The notes under the pieces are model-generated. The model was not told the origin of the DNA, did no database searches, and saw only the letters and a program-made list of their open reading frames with translations. Shown here in pieces: positions 38,672 through 46,067 of a stretch of DNA of 46,499 nt. The position numbers and the translations under genes are program-made. The stretch lies in the NCBI GenBank assembly GCA_030917815.1, contig JAUPTZ010000002.1, positions 1-46,499 on the forward strand. The letters run 5' to 3'. Position 1 is the stretch's first letter, and every line of letters begins with the position of its first letter. Source of the stretch: Candidatus Babelota bacterium. Lineage in GTDB: Bacteria; Babelota; Babeliae; Babelales; JAUPTZ01.

Positions 38672-38810
38672 AAGTCCTCCTGCGCTGCTCTCCTGCAGCT
38701 ATGGCGGACAGCTTACGCCCACTCCATCTGTCTTGCGCCTAATTTTTGTAGCGGCGCAGCCAGCTGTAGCCTCCCTGCGACAAGACTCCTGTCGGAGTCG
38801 CAGGGGCGTA
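38672..38810. repeat. Repeat family 2, copy beside tRNA-Gly
   Basis: Blocks AGTCCTCCTGCGCT, GGCGGAC, CACTCCATCTGTCT and GCGGCGCAGCC match those of 21453-21546. They lead into a hairpin with arms CCCTGCGA/TCGCAGGG and inner stem ACTCC-TGTC-GGAGT (38757-38810). The element ends 3 bp from the encoded CCA of tRNA-Gly. The C-G to T-A change between the two hairpin copies preserves pairing. Confidence 0.7.
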
Positions 38811-38813
38811 AGC

Positions 38814-38888
38814 TGGAGCGGGAAACGAGATTCGAACTCGCGACCCCTGCCATGGCAAGGCAGTGCTCTACCACTGAGCTATTCCCGC
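38814..38888 (-). tRNA. tRNA-Gly (anticodon GCC)
   Basis: The minus strand reads GCGGGAA (acceptor), TA, D arm GCTC...GAGC, anticodon stem CTGCC/GGCAG with loop TTGCCAT, T arm GCGAG-TTCGAAT-CTCGT and TTCCCGC. All stems pair apart from wobble. The discriminator is T and the CCA end is encoded (38814-38816). The anticodon GCC reads GGC and GGU. Confidence 0.97.
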
Positions 38889-38953
38889 ACAAAGAATGTA
38901 GTATGATGAGGGCGGAAATACTACCCTCAACAAAACGATATGTCAACGACAAT

Positions 38954-40012
38954 TTACTGCTTCGAGTGAAAAAAAACAGAAACCATACTTAAAAGATGAC
39001 ATGCCGATGGGCTTAAGACCACTCCTTGAGCCACCATTGCGTCATAATTATAGCGCATAGTTGGCTGTATTGGCGGCACTAGGATCGGCAAAGTACTCAA
39101 CGCTCGATGATTTACCAACAGCTCGTAGGCAAGTGATGCACTATACATCCCATACACGCCACCGTGCTCACCAAAACCCATAGCGGCCCCATGATAAACC
39201 GACGATACCTCACTTGCACACAAAGGAATAGCAATTGAATTACAGGCCACTACCAAAGAATCCATATGAGAAGAGACAAACAAATCGTTAAGCACACATA
39301 CAACACCAATCCCATGTTTCTCGCGGGCGGCACGCAGCAAAGGCTCGATATCCTGAGCGACAGCTATTGAAATTAGGACCAATACAACACCTCGATCACG
39401 ACATACTTGATCAAAACGAGCAAGCTGCTGCCGTATAATCATAGAAACACTTTCAGCTCCTGCCGATTCACCAAAAACCACCCCGATCGCCGAGAGATCT
39501 GGCTGCAGCGCCCGCAACATGTCTACCTGCAGCTCAAAATTAAACGGTGCCGCGGCAACACCTGAAACCGGACGCCCGGGCGCCTCCAAAGAATCGACAA
39601 CCCCAAGCCCAACCGGATCAATAACACCACAAAAAATCTGTGGGGGTGGATTAGGAATCCCATCAAAAAAATCCCTCACTTCTCGAGATACCCAGCTACC
39701 AACCGTAACTACAAGGTCATAGCGAGCTTCGGTATGCACCGTCGTCAACAGAGAAATGAGCACATCGTAACTAGACTGAATTGAGACAATATCGATCTCT
39801 GGAGCCGCTTGATATCCCATCTGCTCACGCAATGTAGAGACAAATTGCTGTACGGCGTTTATAGCCCACCAGCTTTTATCGTGCGGAATAATAACCAAAA
39901 CGCGCTGCCTCACCTTACTCTCTGACAGCAAAAGGTCTCTACCCCGAAATGAAGGGAATAATTCCTCCACACGTGCTATAAGACTCTGTATGTACTTACC
40001 GAATGCAACCAT
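38954..40012 (-). CDS. ABC transporter substrate-binding-like protein without signal peptide (352 aa)
   Basis: Residues about 80-320 match the ABC_sub_bind family (type 1 periplasmic-binding fold): DLVVTVGSWVSREVRDF, CGVIDPVGLGVVDSLEAPGRPVSGVA, LQPDLSAIGVVFGESAGAESV, VCVLNDLFVSSHMDSLVVACNSIAIPLCASE and GAAMGFGEH. In relatives these are exported lipoproteins that serve amino-acid-type ABC importers. Here the N-terminus (MVAFGKYIQSLIARVEELF) is not a signal peptide, and an in-frame TAA 15 nt upstream of ATG 40012 excludes an extension. No permease or ATPase gene is adjacent. It may therefore be a cytoplasmic ligand sensor, or a protein with lost transport function. GAGG precedes the start. Confidence 0.75.
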   Translation of the reverse strand: MVAFGKYIQSLIARVEELFPSFRGRDLLLSESKVRQRVLVIIPHDKSWWAINAVQQFVSTLREQMGYQAAPEIDIVSIQSSYDVLISLLTTVHTEARYDLVVTVGSWVSREVRDFFDGIPNPPPQIFCGVIDPVGLGVVDSLEAPGRPVSGVAAAPFNFELQVDMLRALQPDLSAIGVVFGESAGAESVSMIIRQQLARFDQVCRDRGVVLVLISIAVAQDIEPLLRAAREKHGIGVVCVLNDLFVSSHMDSLVVACNSIAIPLCASEVSSVYHGAAMGFGEHGGVYGMYSASLAYELLVNHRALSTLPILVPPIQPTMRYNYDAMVAQGVVLSPSACHLLSMVSVFFHSKQ

Positions 40013-40127
40013 CGATAACCTCGCTGATTAATCACTTTAGAGAAAGAAGGTATACCGAACAAGCTTAGACAAATATGGCCATTTTACCAGTAAAAAGTAC
40101 AGTTCAATTCTTCTAGTCATACTGATT

Positions 40128-41981
40128 TTATTCGATCATGCCCAATGTTTTTCTGACATGATATATCAAAAGTGACAGCGCCGCCGGCGTCATGCCAGGA
40201 ATAAGCTGCGCCTGAGCAATCGTTCCCGGCTTATATCGTGCAAGTTTTTGCTGCAATTCAAAGCTCAACCCCTGAATGCCAAAATAAGAGAAATCAACCG
40301 GAACCGCAAGATTTGCATAATGCTTTAATTTACCAACCTCCGACTCTTCTCGCTGAATATAACCGTCATAGCGAACCGCGGCATAGATCTGCAGCAACGC
40401 GCGACCACTAATGGTCTCTGTTTCGAGCACCTTACAGACTTCACGATGAGCCGCTTGTGCGACCGCATCATCAAACACTAATTGCTGCAACGCAAGATAG
40501 GCCAATCCTTGCTTATGGCGCAAAACATAGGAACTAGCCCGTCGCACGCTTTCTTGTTCAGCCAAGAATCGATCGTAAACCTCTTGATCTACCGTTCCTA
40601 GTGCATACCCATAGGGCATCAAGCGAGCAAATACGTTATCTTGCCGCAAAATAAGGCGGCGCTCGGCACGAGAGGTAAACATACGATAGGGCTCATCAAC
40701 ACCTAGCGTTATCAGGTCGTCGATCATAACCCCGATATAACTTTCACTGCGGTCCAAAATAAATGCCGGCTTTTCTTGCGCCTTTAGAGCCGCATTAATA
40801 CCGGCCACAATGCCCTGGCCAGCCGCCTCCTCATAGCCGGTAGTACCGTTGATCTGTCCCGCAAAAAAGAGCCCCGAGACGTTTTTTGTCTCCAAAGCAT
40901 GGTTCAAAATGGTGGGCTGCACAAAATCATACTCAACCGCATAACCGGGTCGCACGATCTCTGCATGCTCAAACCCTGGGATCGAGGTAATGTAGGCAAC
41001 CTGTACATCATAAGGAAGCGATGTTGAAAGACCACTTGGGTAGACTTCGTCTATACCAAGCCCTTCCGGTTCGACAAATACGTGGTGACTAAATCGATCT
41101 GGGTATCGACCGATTTTATCTTCAATCGACGGACAATATCGTGGGCCAACCCCCTTTATATTGCCGCTGTACATTGCGGATAAGTGGATGTTTTGAGCAA
41201 TAATATCATGGGTTTCTTTGGTCGTATGCGCAATAAAGCAAGGCATTTTTTCAGCCACACCTTCAATTGGCGGATCAAAAGAAAAAAGATATTCGAGCTT
41301 CTGTTCTTCTTGCTGCTCAAGAACACTATAGTTAATACTTGTCGCTCGTAACCGAGGCGGCGTACCGGTCTTCAATCGCCCAAGCTTTACCCCAAGCAAT
41401 TCATGTAAAACATTAGAGAATCCACCAACCGCCGCTTCACCCACGCGACCACCAGAGGTTTGCTCTTTGCCTACGTGGAGCACCCCGTTTAAAAATGTTC
41501 CGGCCGTAATTACCACCGAAGCAGCATAATACTCGGTGCGCGCACCCTCATGCATAACAGATACGCCGGTAACTGCCGGCTTCTCTCGCTTGGTATCAAC
41601 GATCAGGCCGTCAACCATTCCCTCAATAATCGTTAGATTAGGCGTCGCAGCTAGAAACTCTTGCGCCCGCTTCTTATAAGCATACTTATCGATTTGCAGT
41701 CGCAAACCCTGTACCGCCGGGCCCTTACTCGTATTCAGCATACGGGCTTGTAAGTACGTATCATTGCATAATTGGGGCATCAGCCCCCCCAGGGCACTAA
41801 CCTCATAGACAATATGTCCCTTACCCAAACCACCAATAGACGGATTGCAAGGCATAAGACCAATATGAGCCTTTGACAAAGAAATTAGGGCTGTTGCAAC
41901 CCCCATACGTGCACTAATGTAGGCCGCTTCCATACCGGCGTGCCCACCGCCAACAACAATAACCTGATACTGAGTAGTCAT
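40128..41981 (-). CDS. mnmG: tRNA uridine-5-carboxymethylaminomethyl modification enzyme MnmG
   Basis: This 617-aa FAD protein is the partner of MnmE in U34 modification. The N-terminal VIVVGGGHAGMEAAY binds FAD. Family motifs include CNPSIGGLGKGH, KGPAVQGLRLQIDK, TAGTFLNGVLHVG, GRLKTGTPPRL, CPSIEDKI and QINGTTGYEEAAGQGIVAGINAA; the C-terminal helical domain ends near PAALSLLIYHVRK. ATG 41981 is chosen because AGGGAT lies about 9 nt upstream and family members begin just before the GGGHAG motif; a longer frame to 42020 adds an unlikely hydrophobic extension. Length is normal. Confidence 0.97.
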   Translation of the reverse strand: MTTQYQVIVVGGGHAGMEAAYISARMGVATALISLSKAHIGLMPCNPSIGGLGKGHIVYEVSALGGLMPQLCNDTYLQARMLNTSKGPAVQGLRLQIDKYAYKKRAQEFLAATPNLTIIEGMVDGLIVDTKREKPAVTGVSVMHEGARTEYYAASVVITAGTFLNGVLHVGKEQTSGGRVGEAAVGGFSNVLHELLGVKLGRLKTGTPPRLRATSINYSVLEQQEEQKLEYLFSFDPPIEGVAEKMPCFIAHTTKETHDIIAQNIHLSAMYSGNIKGVGPRYCPSIEDKIGRYPDRFSHHVFVEPEGLGIDEVYPSGLSTSLPYDVQVAYITSIPGFEHAEIVRPGYAVEYDFVQPTILNHALETKNVSGLFFAGQINGTTGYEEAAGQGIVAGINAALKAQEKPAFILDRSESYIGVMIDDLITLGVDEPYRMFTSRAERRLILRQDNVFARLMPYGYALGTVDQEVYDRFLAEQESVRRASSYVLRHKQGLAYLALQQLVFDDAVAQAAHREVCKVLETETISGRALLQIYAAVRYDGYIQREESEVGKLKHYANLAVPVDFSYFGIQGLSFELQQKLARYKPGTIAQAQLIPGMTPAALSLLIYHVRKTLGMIE

Positions 41982-42271
41982 TACAAAAATCCCTAAATAA
42001 ACCGGCAAAAACGGCGCCAATCGAAGGTGCTAGGATATCACGCTTTTACCTCAGTGTCTGTAGCTCAGCATGAGCCACCCACCGATGCGCTATCATCAGA
42101 CACACTACTGTCAAAAAGCAGAACAATGCCTATTGTAGCAGGCTTTTTGAGCTATTAAAACACTTGCATATCGCACGGGAAATCGGTAGAAATAGTCACC
42201 GGTGTATTACCGCTCTCTTAATACTAGAGAACAGCGACACCGTATTCACTCTTTAAATGAAAGGACGTCTA

Positions 42272-42334
42272 ATGAACATATCCAATATACGAATCTCTCA
42301 ATCTTTAGCTTTAGCAACACAGGTACTTAAATAA
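42272..42334 (+). CDS. 20-residue small ORF followed by a terminator
   Basis: AAAGGA at 42260-42265 precedes ATG 42272; the frame (MNISNIRISQSLALATQVLK) ends at TAA 42332-42334. A perfect rho-independent terminator follows 40 bp downstream, giving the layout of an independent short transcript or an attenuator leader for the exported protein gene at 42466. The peptide has no runs of one amino acid that would point to classical amino-acid attenuation. Function is unknown. Confidence 0.4.
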   Translation: MNISNIRISQSLALATQVLK

Positions 42335-42373
42335 TAATCGTTCCGTGTTGTTGTACGCCATTCCGTTGATGCC

Positions 42374-42398
42374 AAGCCCCGATTTTTCGGGGCTTTTT
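42374..42398 (+). terminator. Rho-independent terminator
   Basis: AAGCCCCGA (42374-42382) and TCGGGGCTT (42387-42395) form a perfect 9-bp stem with a TTTT loop, followed by TTT on the plus strand. It separates the 20-codon ORF from the gene at 42466. Confidence 0.88.
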
Positions 42399-42465
42399 AA
42401 TTTCCCCACCCCTCGCTATACTGGACACTTTCTCATATAACACATGTAAATCGGGGGATGTCTAC

Positions 42466-42909
42466 ATGGTATCACTTATTATGCGTACATTATGTATTAT
42501 CGGCACACTATCATTCACTTCTCTGTATGGGATCGACGCTGATAGCCCAATTAAAACCGGTCGTATGACCGCTATGCGCCTCGCGGCAAAGCATGAGGCA
42601 GAACGAAAAGAGTCCCCGCTCAGTGTAAGCGATTTGGCTCGAATCAAAGAGGAAGAATTGCCCGAAGATAGCCTGTATATTGGTCGACTACTTATAGAAG
42701 CATCGGCGCTAGTATCGAGCAAGCCTTCAGAGGCGGCAACTCTAATACAACACGCTCTTTTTTTAAGACTAGAAAAATATACCGGAGTGACAAGCCCCTC
42801 TAAGCCACGACTCTTAAAAACATCCTGCTCAGCAATTGATGGCCTAGAAACAATGCGACTTACCGACATAGAAAAGATTCTAGAAACGCTCAAGGGCACG
42901 AACGCTTGA
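42466..42909 (+). CDS. Small exported protein of unknown function (147 aa)
   Basis: I do not recognise this protein. A short signal peptide (LIMRTLCIIGTLSFTSLYGID) is followed by a helical, Ala/Glu/Lys-rich mature part without known motifs. GGGGGA at 42453-42458 lies about 7 nt before ATG 42466. A long frame on the opposite strand lacks a ribosome-binding site and is not supported. The trxA promoter begins at the stop codon. It may share a transcript with trxA, 63 bp downstream. Confidence 0.7.
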   Translation: MVSLIMRTLCIIGTLSFTSLYGIDADSPIKTGRMTAMRLAAKHEAERKESPLSVSDLARIKEEELPEDSLYIGRLLIEASALVSSKPSEAATLIQHALFLRLEKYTGVTSPSKPRLLKTSCSAIDGLETMRLTDIEKILETLKGTNA

Positions 42910-42934
42910 AAGTAGCAGCGAACAGTACTATGCT
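42906..42934 (+). promoter_or_regulatory. Candidate trxA promoter with overlapping dyads
   Basis: TTGAAA (42906-42911), a 17-nt spacer and TATGCT (42929-42934) form a fair sigma-70-type promoter. Two dyads overlap it: GTAGCA/TGCTAC (42912-42936) and CGAAC/GTTCG (42919-42942). An operator is possible. Confidence 0.5.
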
Positions 42935-42972
42935 ACCGTTCGTTTATACATTCTCTCTCGAGGAACATCTCA

Positions 42973-43296
42973 ATGGTCACAAAAATCACCAGCGCTAACT
43001 TTAATGCTGTTGTCATCAATGCCGACAAGCCTGTTATTATCGACTTTTTTGCCGAGTGGTGTGGACCATGCCGTCAAATGGCACCAATTTTTGAAGAACT
43101 CTCTAAAGAGTTAGCGAATTCCTACATTTTTGGAAAAATAGATATCGAGGAAGATCACGATCTCGGCGTAAATCATGGTATCACCTCGATTCCAACACTC
43201 ATTTTCTACAAGGCAGGCAAACAAGTAGGAGCAGTCAGCGGCGGCCTATCGAAACAGGAAATTAAGGCAAAATTAGCTACGATATTCGGGCAGTAA
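42973..43296 (+). CDS. trxA: Thioredoxin
   Basis: This 107-aa cytoplasmic disulfide reductase has the active site WCGPC (Trp29-Cys33), the buried acidic residue in IIDFFAEW, and the cis-Pro loop SIPTLIFYKAGK. GAGGA precedes ATG 42973. Its usual electron donor is thioredoxin reductase, but the only TrxB-like protein on this contig (17024) lacks the catalytic cysteines, so a separate reductase must exist or the donor differs. Its 3' end overlaps the convergent J-protein gene by 20 nt. Confidence 0.96.
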   Translation: MVTKITSANFNAVVINADKPVIIDFFAEWCGPCRQMAPIFEELSKELANSYIFGKIDIEEDHDLGVNHGITSIPTLIFYKAGKQVGAVSGGLSKQEIKAKLATIFGQ

Positions 43297-44602
43297 GCAT
43301 AGCGTGATCTTGCGCATTGCCAACGTGGTCTGCTTTCACGATACCTCCATATGCCCGTCGCGCCATACCGGTCAATGCGCCAAGCGCGGCAAGCGTATTA
43401 GCCATCTTGATAGTATTCACTTCACCTACAACGGGAAACGCTACGTTAGGATCGGTATCACGCTTAGCATGAGCAAGGAAAGCACCACTCTTTAAGGCTG
43501 CCTCAATAAGCATCATTAACCACACACGAGATCGCTTGCTTTTCCAGACCTTCATGTATTCCTTCACCTGTGCTTTGTCTTTATTTTCGGCTAGGTACTT
43601 GTTGTAAGCAATGATGGCCGGCGCATTAAACGCGGTATAGCCATGCTCAGCAGCACCAATCAACGGCTGTATCCATGTTTGCTCGGCATAACCAAGGTTA
43701 CCGGCAACTGCTTGTCCGCCATAGGTATATTTTGCTTCACGATAATCACTTGCCTTATCAGGCCCAACAAACTGATCATCTTCTGGCTTATCCGTATTTT
43801 TAGCTCGATACATCATATCTCGCTGCCTCCGCGTAAGGGTATTTCGTACCGCAGGACGACCATACAATGCATCGGCAATGCGTGTCGCTGCAGAAAGTGC
43901 CGTACCCACACCAAATGTTTTCGCATCAGGCGAGGTGAACGTAGCAAGGTCAACCGCATCGGCAATCAAACTTGGCTGAAAATCGGTCATTTTTTGGATG
44001 TGAGACCGAGGCTGTGTCTTAAGCTCTTCATTTTGTGATGCAAAAATATCGTGTTCATCTTCGGCATGCATATGCTTAAGCCGCTCAAAATATCCTTTTG
44101 CCTTCCAATCATTGTTATATTCTTTAACCGCTGCACCACGCAGAGCCCTAAGAGCTCTCTTTTGAGCTTCATCTTCTTCGGTCTTGTCAGCCGCATTTGC
44201 CGCCAAAGCCGCTTTGATTTTTCGCTGGGCCATAAGATCTTTCAGTGAACGGTGATAATTAGCTCGATCACCAAAAGCATCTACGTCAAATGGTGTACTC
44301 TCATCCATTAGTTCGATGAGTTTATCTTTGGCTGCCGTAATTTTTTTAAATTTTTGATCGGCTTCAACCTTTTCTGCAGCACTTTTGTCGGCCTGTCGAT
44401 CAGGATGATAGAGCATTGAAGCGCTTCTGAATGCAGCATCAATTTTAAGCATATTAGCCGCATCAGCTTCACTCAAACGTAGTAACGACAACGCCTCTTC
44501 TTTTTTCATGACAGACGACGGCTTCTCGGTTGGCGCACCATCGGTCGCAAACAACCCGGCACTCGAACAAAGCACCATAAGTAAAAAATGTTTTTTATAC
44601 AT
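43277..44602 (-). CDS. Exported J-domain (DnaJ-like) protein (441 aa)
   Basis: A signal peptide (MYKKHFLLMVLCSSAGLFATDG) is followed by a J domain at about residues 35-100 with the essential HPD at 66-68 (SASMLYHPDRQ). J domains stimulate Hsp70 ATPase activity. The remaining 340 residues lack the Gly/Phe, zinc-finger and C-terminal domains of DnaJ. They include charged helices and a few hydrophobic stretches near the C-terminus (WLMMLIEAALKSGAFLAHA, ANTLAALGALTGMA). Bacterial Hsp70 is cytoplasmic, so export is puzzling: the protein could be a secreted effector aimed at host Hsp70, or membrane-anchored. The 3' end overlaps trxA by 20 nt. Confidence 0.8.
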   Translation of the reverse strand: MYKKHFLLMVLCSSAGLFATDGAPTEKPSSVMKKEEALSLLRLSEADAANMLKIDAAFRSASMLYHPDRQADKSAAEKVEADQKFKKITAAKDKLIELMDESTPFDVDAFGDRANYHRSLKDLMAQRKIKAALAANAADKTEEDEAQKRALRALRGAAVKEYNNDWKAKGYFERLKHMHAEDEHDIFASQNEELKTQPRSHIQKMTDFQPSLIADAVDLATFTSPDAKTFGVGTALSAATRIADALYGRPAVRNTLTRRQRDMMYRAKNTDKPEDDQFVGPDKASDYREAKYTYGGQAVAGNLGYAEQTWIQPLIGAAEHGYTAFNAPAIIAYNKYLAENKDKAQVKEYMKVWKSKRSRVWLMMLIEAALKSGAFLAHAKRDTDPNVAFPVVGEVNTIKMANTLAALGALTGMARRAYGGIVKADHVGNAQDHAMLTARIS

Positions 44603-44672
44603 GACAATCCCCCATATTCTTATTCTTTAAGAATACGGAGCCACCAGTAAAAAATACAAGGAAGTCTCTCTT

Positions 44673-46067
44673 TTAGCGCGTAATCTTGCCATCCACCGGT
44701 GTATATCCCCGCTGGGCTAATTCATCGCGCAATTTATCGGCCAACGCCCAATCTTTTGCCACACGTGCAGCCACCCTAGCTTCGAGCAACGCTGCAATCT
44801 CAGAAGAGACCTCCTGGTCGGCATCCCCAACGAGCGGCATGCATGGTAACCCGCAGACTTGCTGCAACAACATACGTATCGCCTGCATAGTTATTTTATC
44901 TGCTGCAAGCTCCTCAAGATTACCAAAGATAAGCCCCAACGCTTTGGGAAGATTTAGATCATCGGCCAACGCATCAAGTATCTGAGAACACACCGAAAAC
45001 TCTACGGCACACTGTTGCCACAGTGCACCGGCAGCCGCTACATCGAATGCCCCAGGCTCTACAGCCTCACGGTTAAAAGCACGCACTAAGCGATTATATG
45101 CCTTGACTGCGCTTGCAATATGAACCATATCAATATCAAGCGGTGTACGATAATGATGCTGCAATAAGTAAAATCTCACCACCATTGGATCATAGTCCTT
45201 CAGCACATCACGCACCATAAAAACATTACCAAGCGATTTTGACATCTTCTCCGATTGTAGGGTTACGTGAGCATTATGAAGCCAATAGCGAGCAAATGGT
45301 GCACCAAAAAGCGCCTCAGACTGAGCACATTCGTTTTCGTGGTGAGGAAAAAGCAAATCAATCCCGCCCCCATGAATATCGATATGCTCTCCTAAATATT
45401 CCTTAACCAATGTTGAGCACTCTATGTGCCAACCGGGACGGCCAGGCCCCCACGGCGATTGCCAAAAAGAACCAACAACATTCCCTTTCCAAAGCACAAA
45501 GTCACCAGGATTCCTCTTATGCTCATTAATTTCTATGCGGGCGCCAGCAGACAATTCTTCAAGTGAGCGACCGGAAAGATTTCCGTACGAGGCATGGGAG
45601 TCAAGAGAAAAATACACATCTTCACCGGCTACATAGGCATGACCGGCTGCAATAAGCTTCTCAATAAACGATATAATTTGGGAGATGTTGGCACTAATAG
45701 TTGGCTGTAATGCCGGTGAAAGGATGTTAAGTGCCGCCATATCCTGATTAAATGCCTTGGTGTAACGCAGCGCTACCTGGGACGCGCTAGCAGCAATGTC
45801 GCCCCCCGCCTCTACTTCTTGCGCCGCCTTGCGAACAATCTTATCATCCACATCGGTTACATTGCGTACATACTTAACCGGATACCCCCAAAACTGGAGT
45901 ACGCGATACAGCAAATCAAAACTTACATAACAACGCGCATGGCCCATATGCGCAAAATCATACGGTGTTACCCCACAAACATAGAGGCTTACGACCTCAT
46001 TTGCCGGTGTAAAAAACTCTTTAGTACCGGTCTTGGTATTCAAAAAAGACAACATTTTATTCATCAT
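44673..46067 (-). CDS. cysS: Cysteine--tRNA ligase
   Basis: This enzyme of about 464 aa charges tRNA-Cys. It shows the class I signature HMGHARCY, CGVTPYD at the zinc-binding first cysteine, GWHIECS and HHENECAQSEA for zinc and substrate, and EKMSKSLGN as the KMSKS loop. The start is uncertain among three in-frame ATGs at 46067, 46064 and 46055. I use 46067, with GAGG 6 nt upstream; the protein proper begins MLSFLNTKTG. Starting here, it overlaps the end of the nuclease gene by 11 nt, implying translational coupling. A much longer frame upstream is inside that gene. Confidence 0.95.
   Translation of the reverse strand: MMNKMLSFLNTKTGTKEFFTPANEVVSLYVCGVTPYDFAHMGHARCYVSFDLLYRVLQFWGYPVKYVRNVTDVDDKIVRKAAQEVEAGGDIAASASQVALRYTKAFNQDMAALNILSPALQPTISANISQIISFIEKLIAAGHAYVAGEDVYFSLDSHASYGNLSGRSLEELSAGARIEINEHKRNPGDFVLWKGNVVGSFWQSPWGPGRPGWHIECSTLVKEYLGEHIDIHGGGIDLLFPHHENECAQSEALFGAPFARYWLHNAHVTLQSEKMSKSLGNVFMVRDVLKDYDPMVVRFYLLQHHYRTPLDIDMVHIASAVKAYNRLVRAFNREAVEPGAFDVAAAGALWQQCAVEFSVCSQILDALADDLNLPKALGLIFGNLEELAADKITMQAIRMLLQQVCGLPCMPLVGDADQEVSSEIAALLEARVAARVAKDWALADKLRDELAQRGYTPVDGKITR

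Larger units (their letters stand above)
38330..38813. other. Intergenic region with structured repeats
   Basis: Between the Jag-like gene and tRNA-Gly there is no protein gene. The right half is occupied by repeat family 2 (38564-38810). The left half (38330-38550) holds a minus-strand TATAGT at 38370-38375 that may be the -10 box for the Jag-like gene, and nothing else I recognise. Confidence 0.55.
41982..42465. other. Intergenic region with small ORF, hairpins and terminator
   Basis: This 484-bp gap between divergent mnmG and an exported protein gene contains a 7-bp inverted repeat GTGTCTG/CAGACAC (42054 and 42098-42104) and a terminator-like hairpin (42113-42148, AAAAAG...CTTTTT with inner ACAAT/ATTGT). 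It also contains a 20-codon ORF with ribosome-binding site (42272-42334) and a strong plus-strand terminator (42374-42398). Confidence 0.6.

Noticed and set aside
42054-42104. tRNA-like segment with a 7-bp acceptor-type stem and TAGCTCAG...GAGC
   Set aside because: There is no anticodon arm or TTCRA T loop and the length is only 51 nt, so it is not a functional tRNA. It is listed only as an inverted repeat.
42462-42899. A 145-codon frame opposite the small exported protein
   Set aside because: It has no ribosome-binding site or recognisable domain. The plus-strand frame has a signal peptide and GGGGGA upstream.
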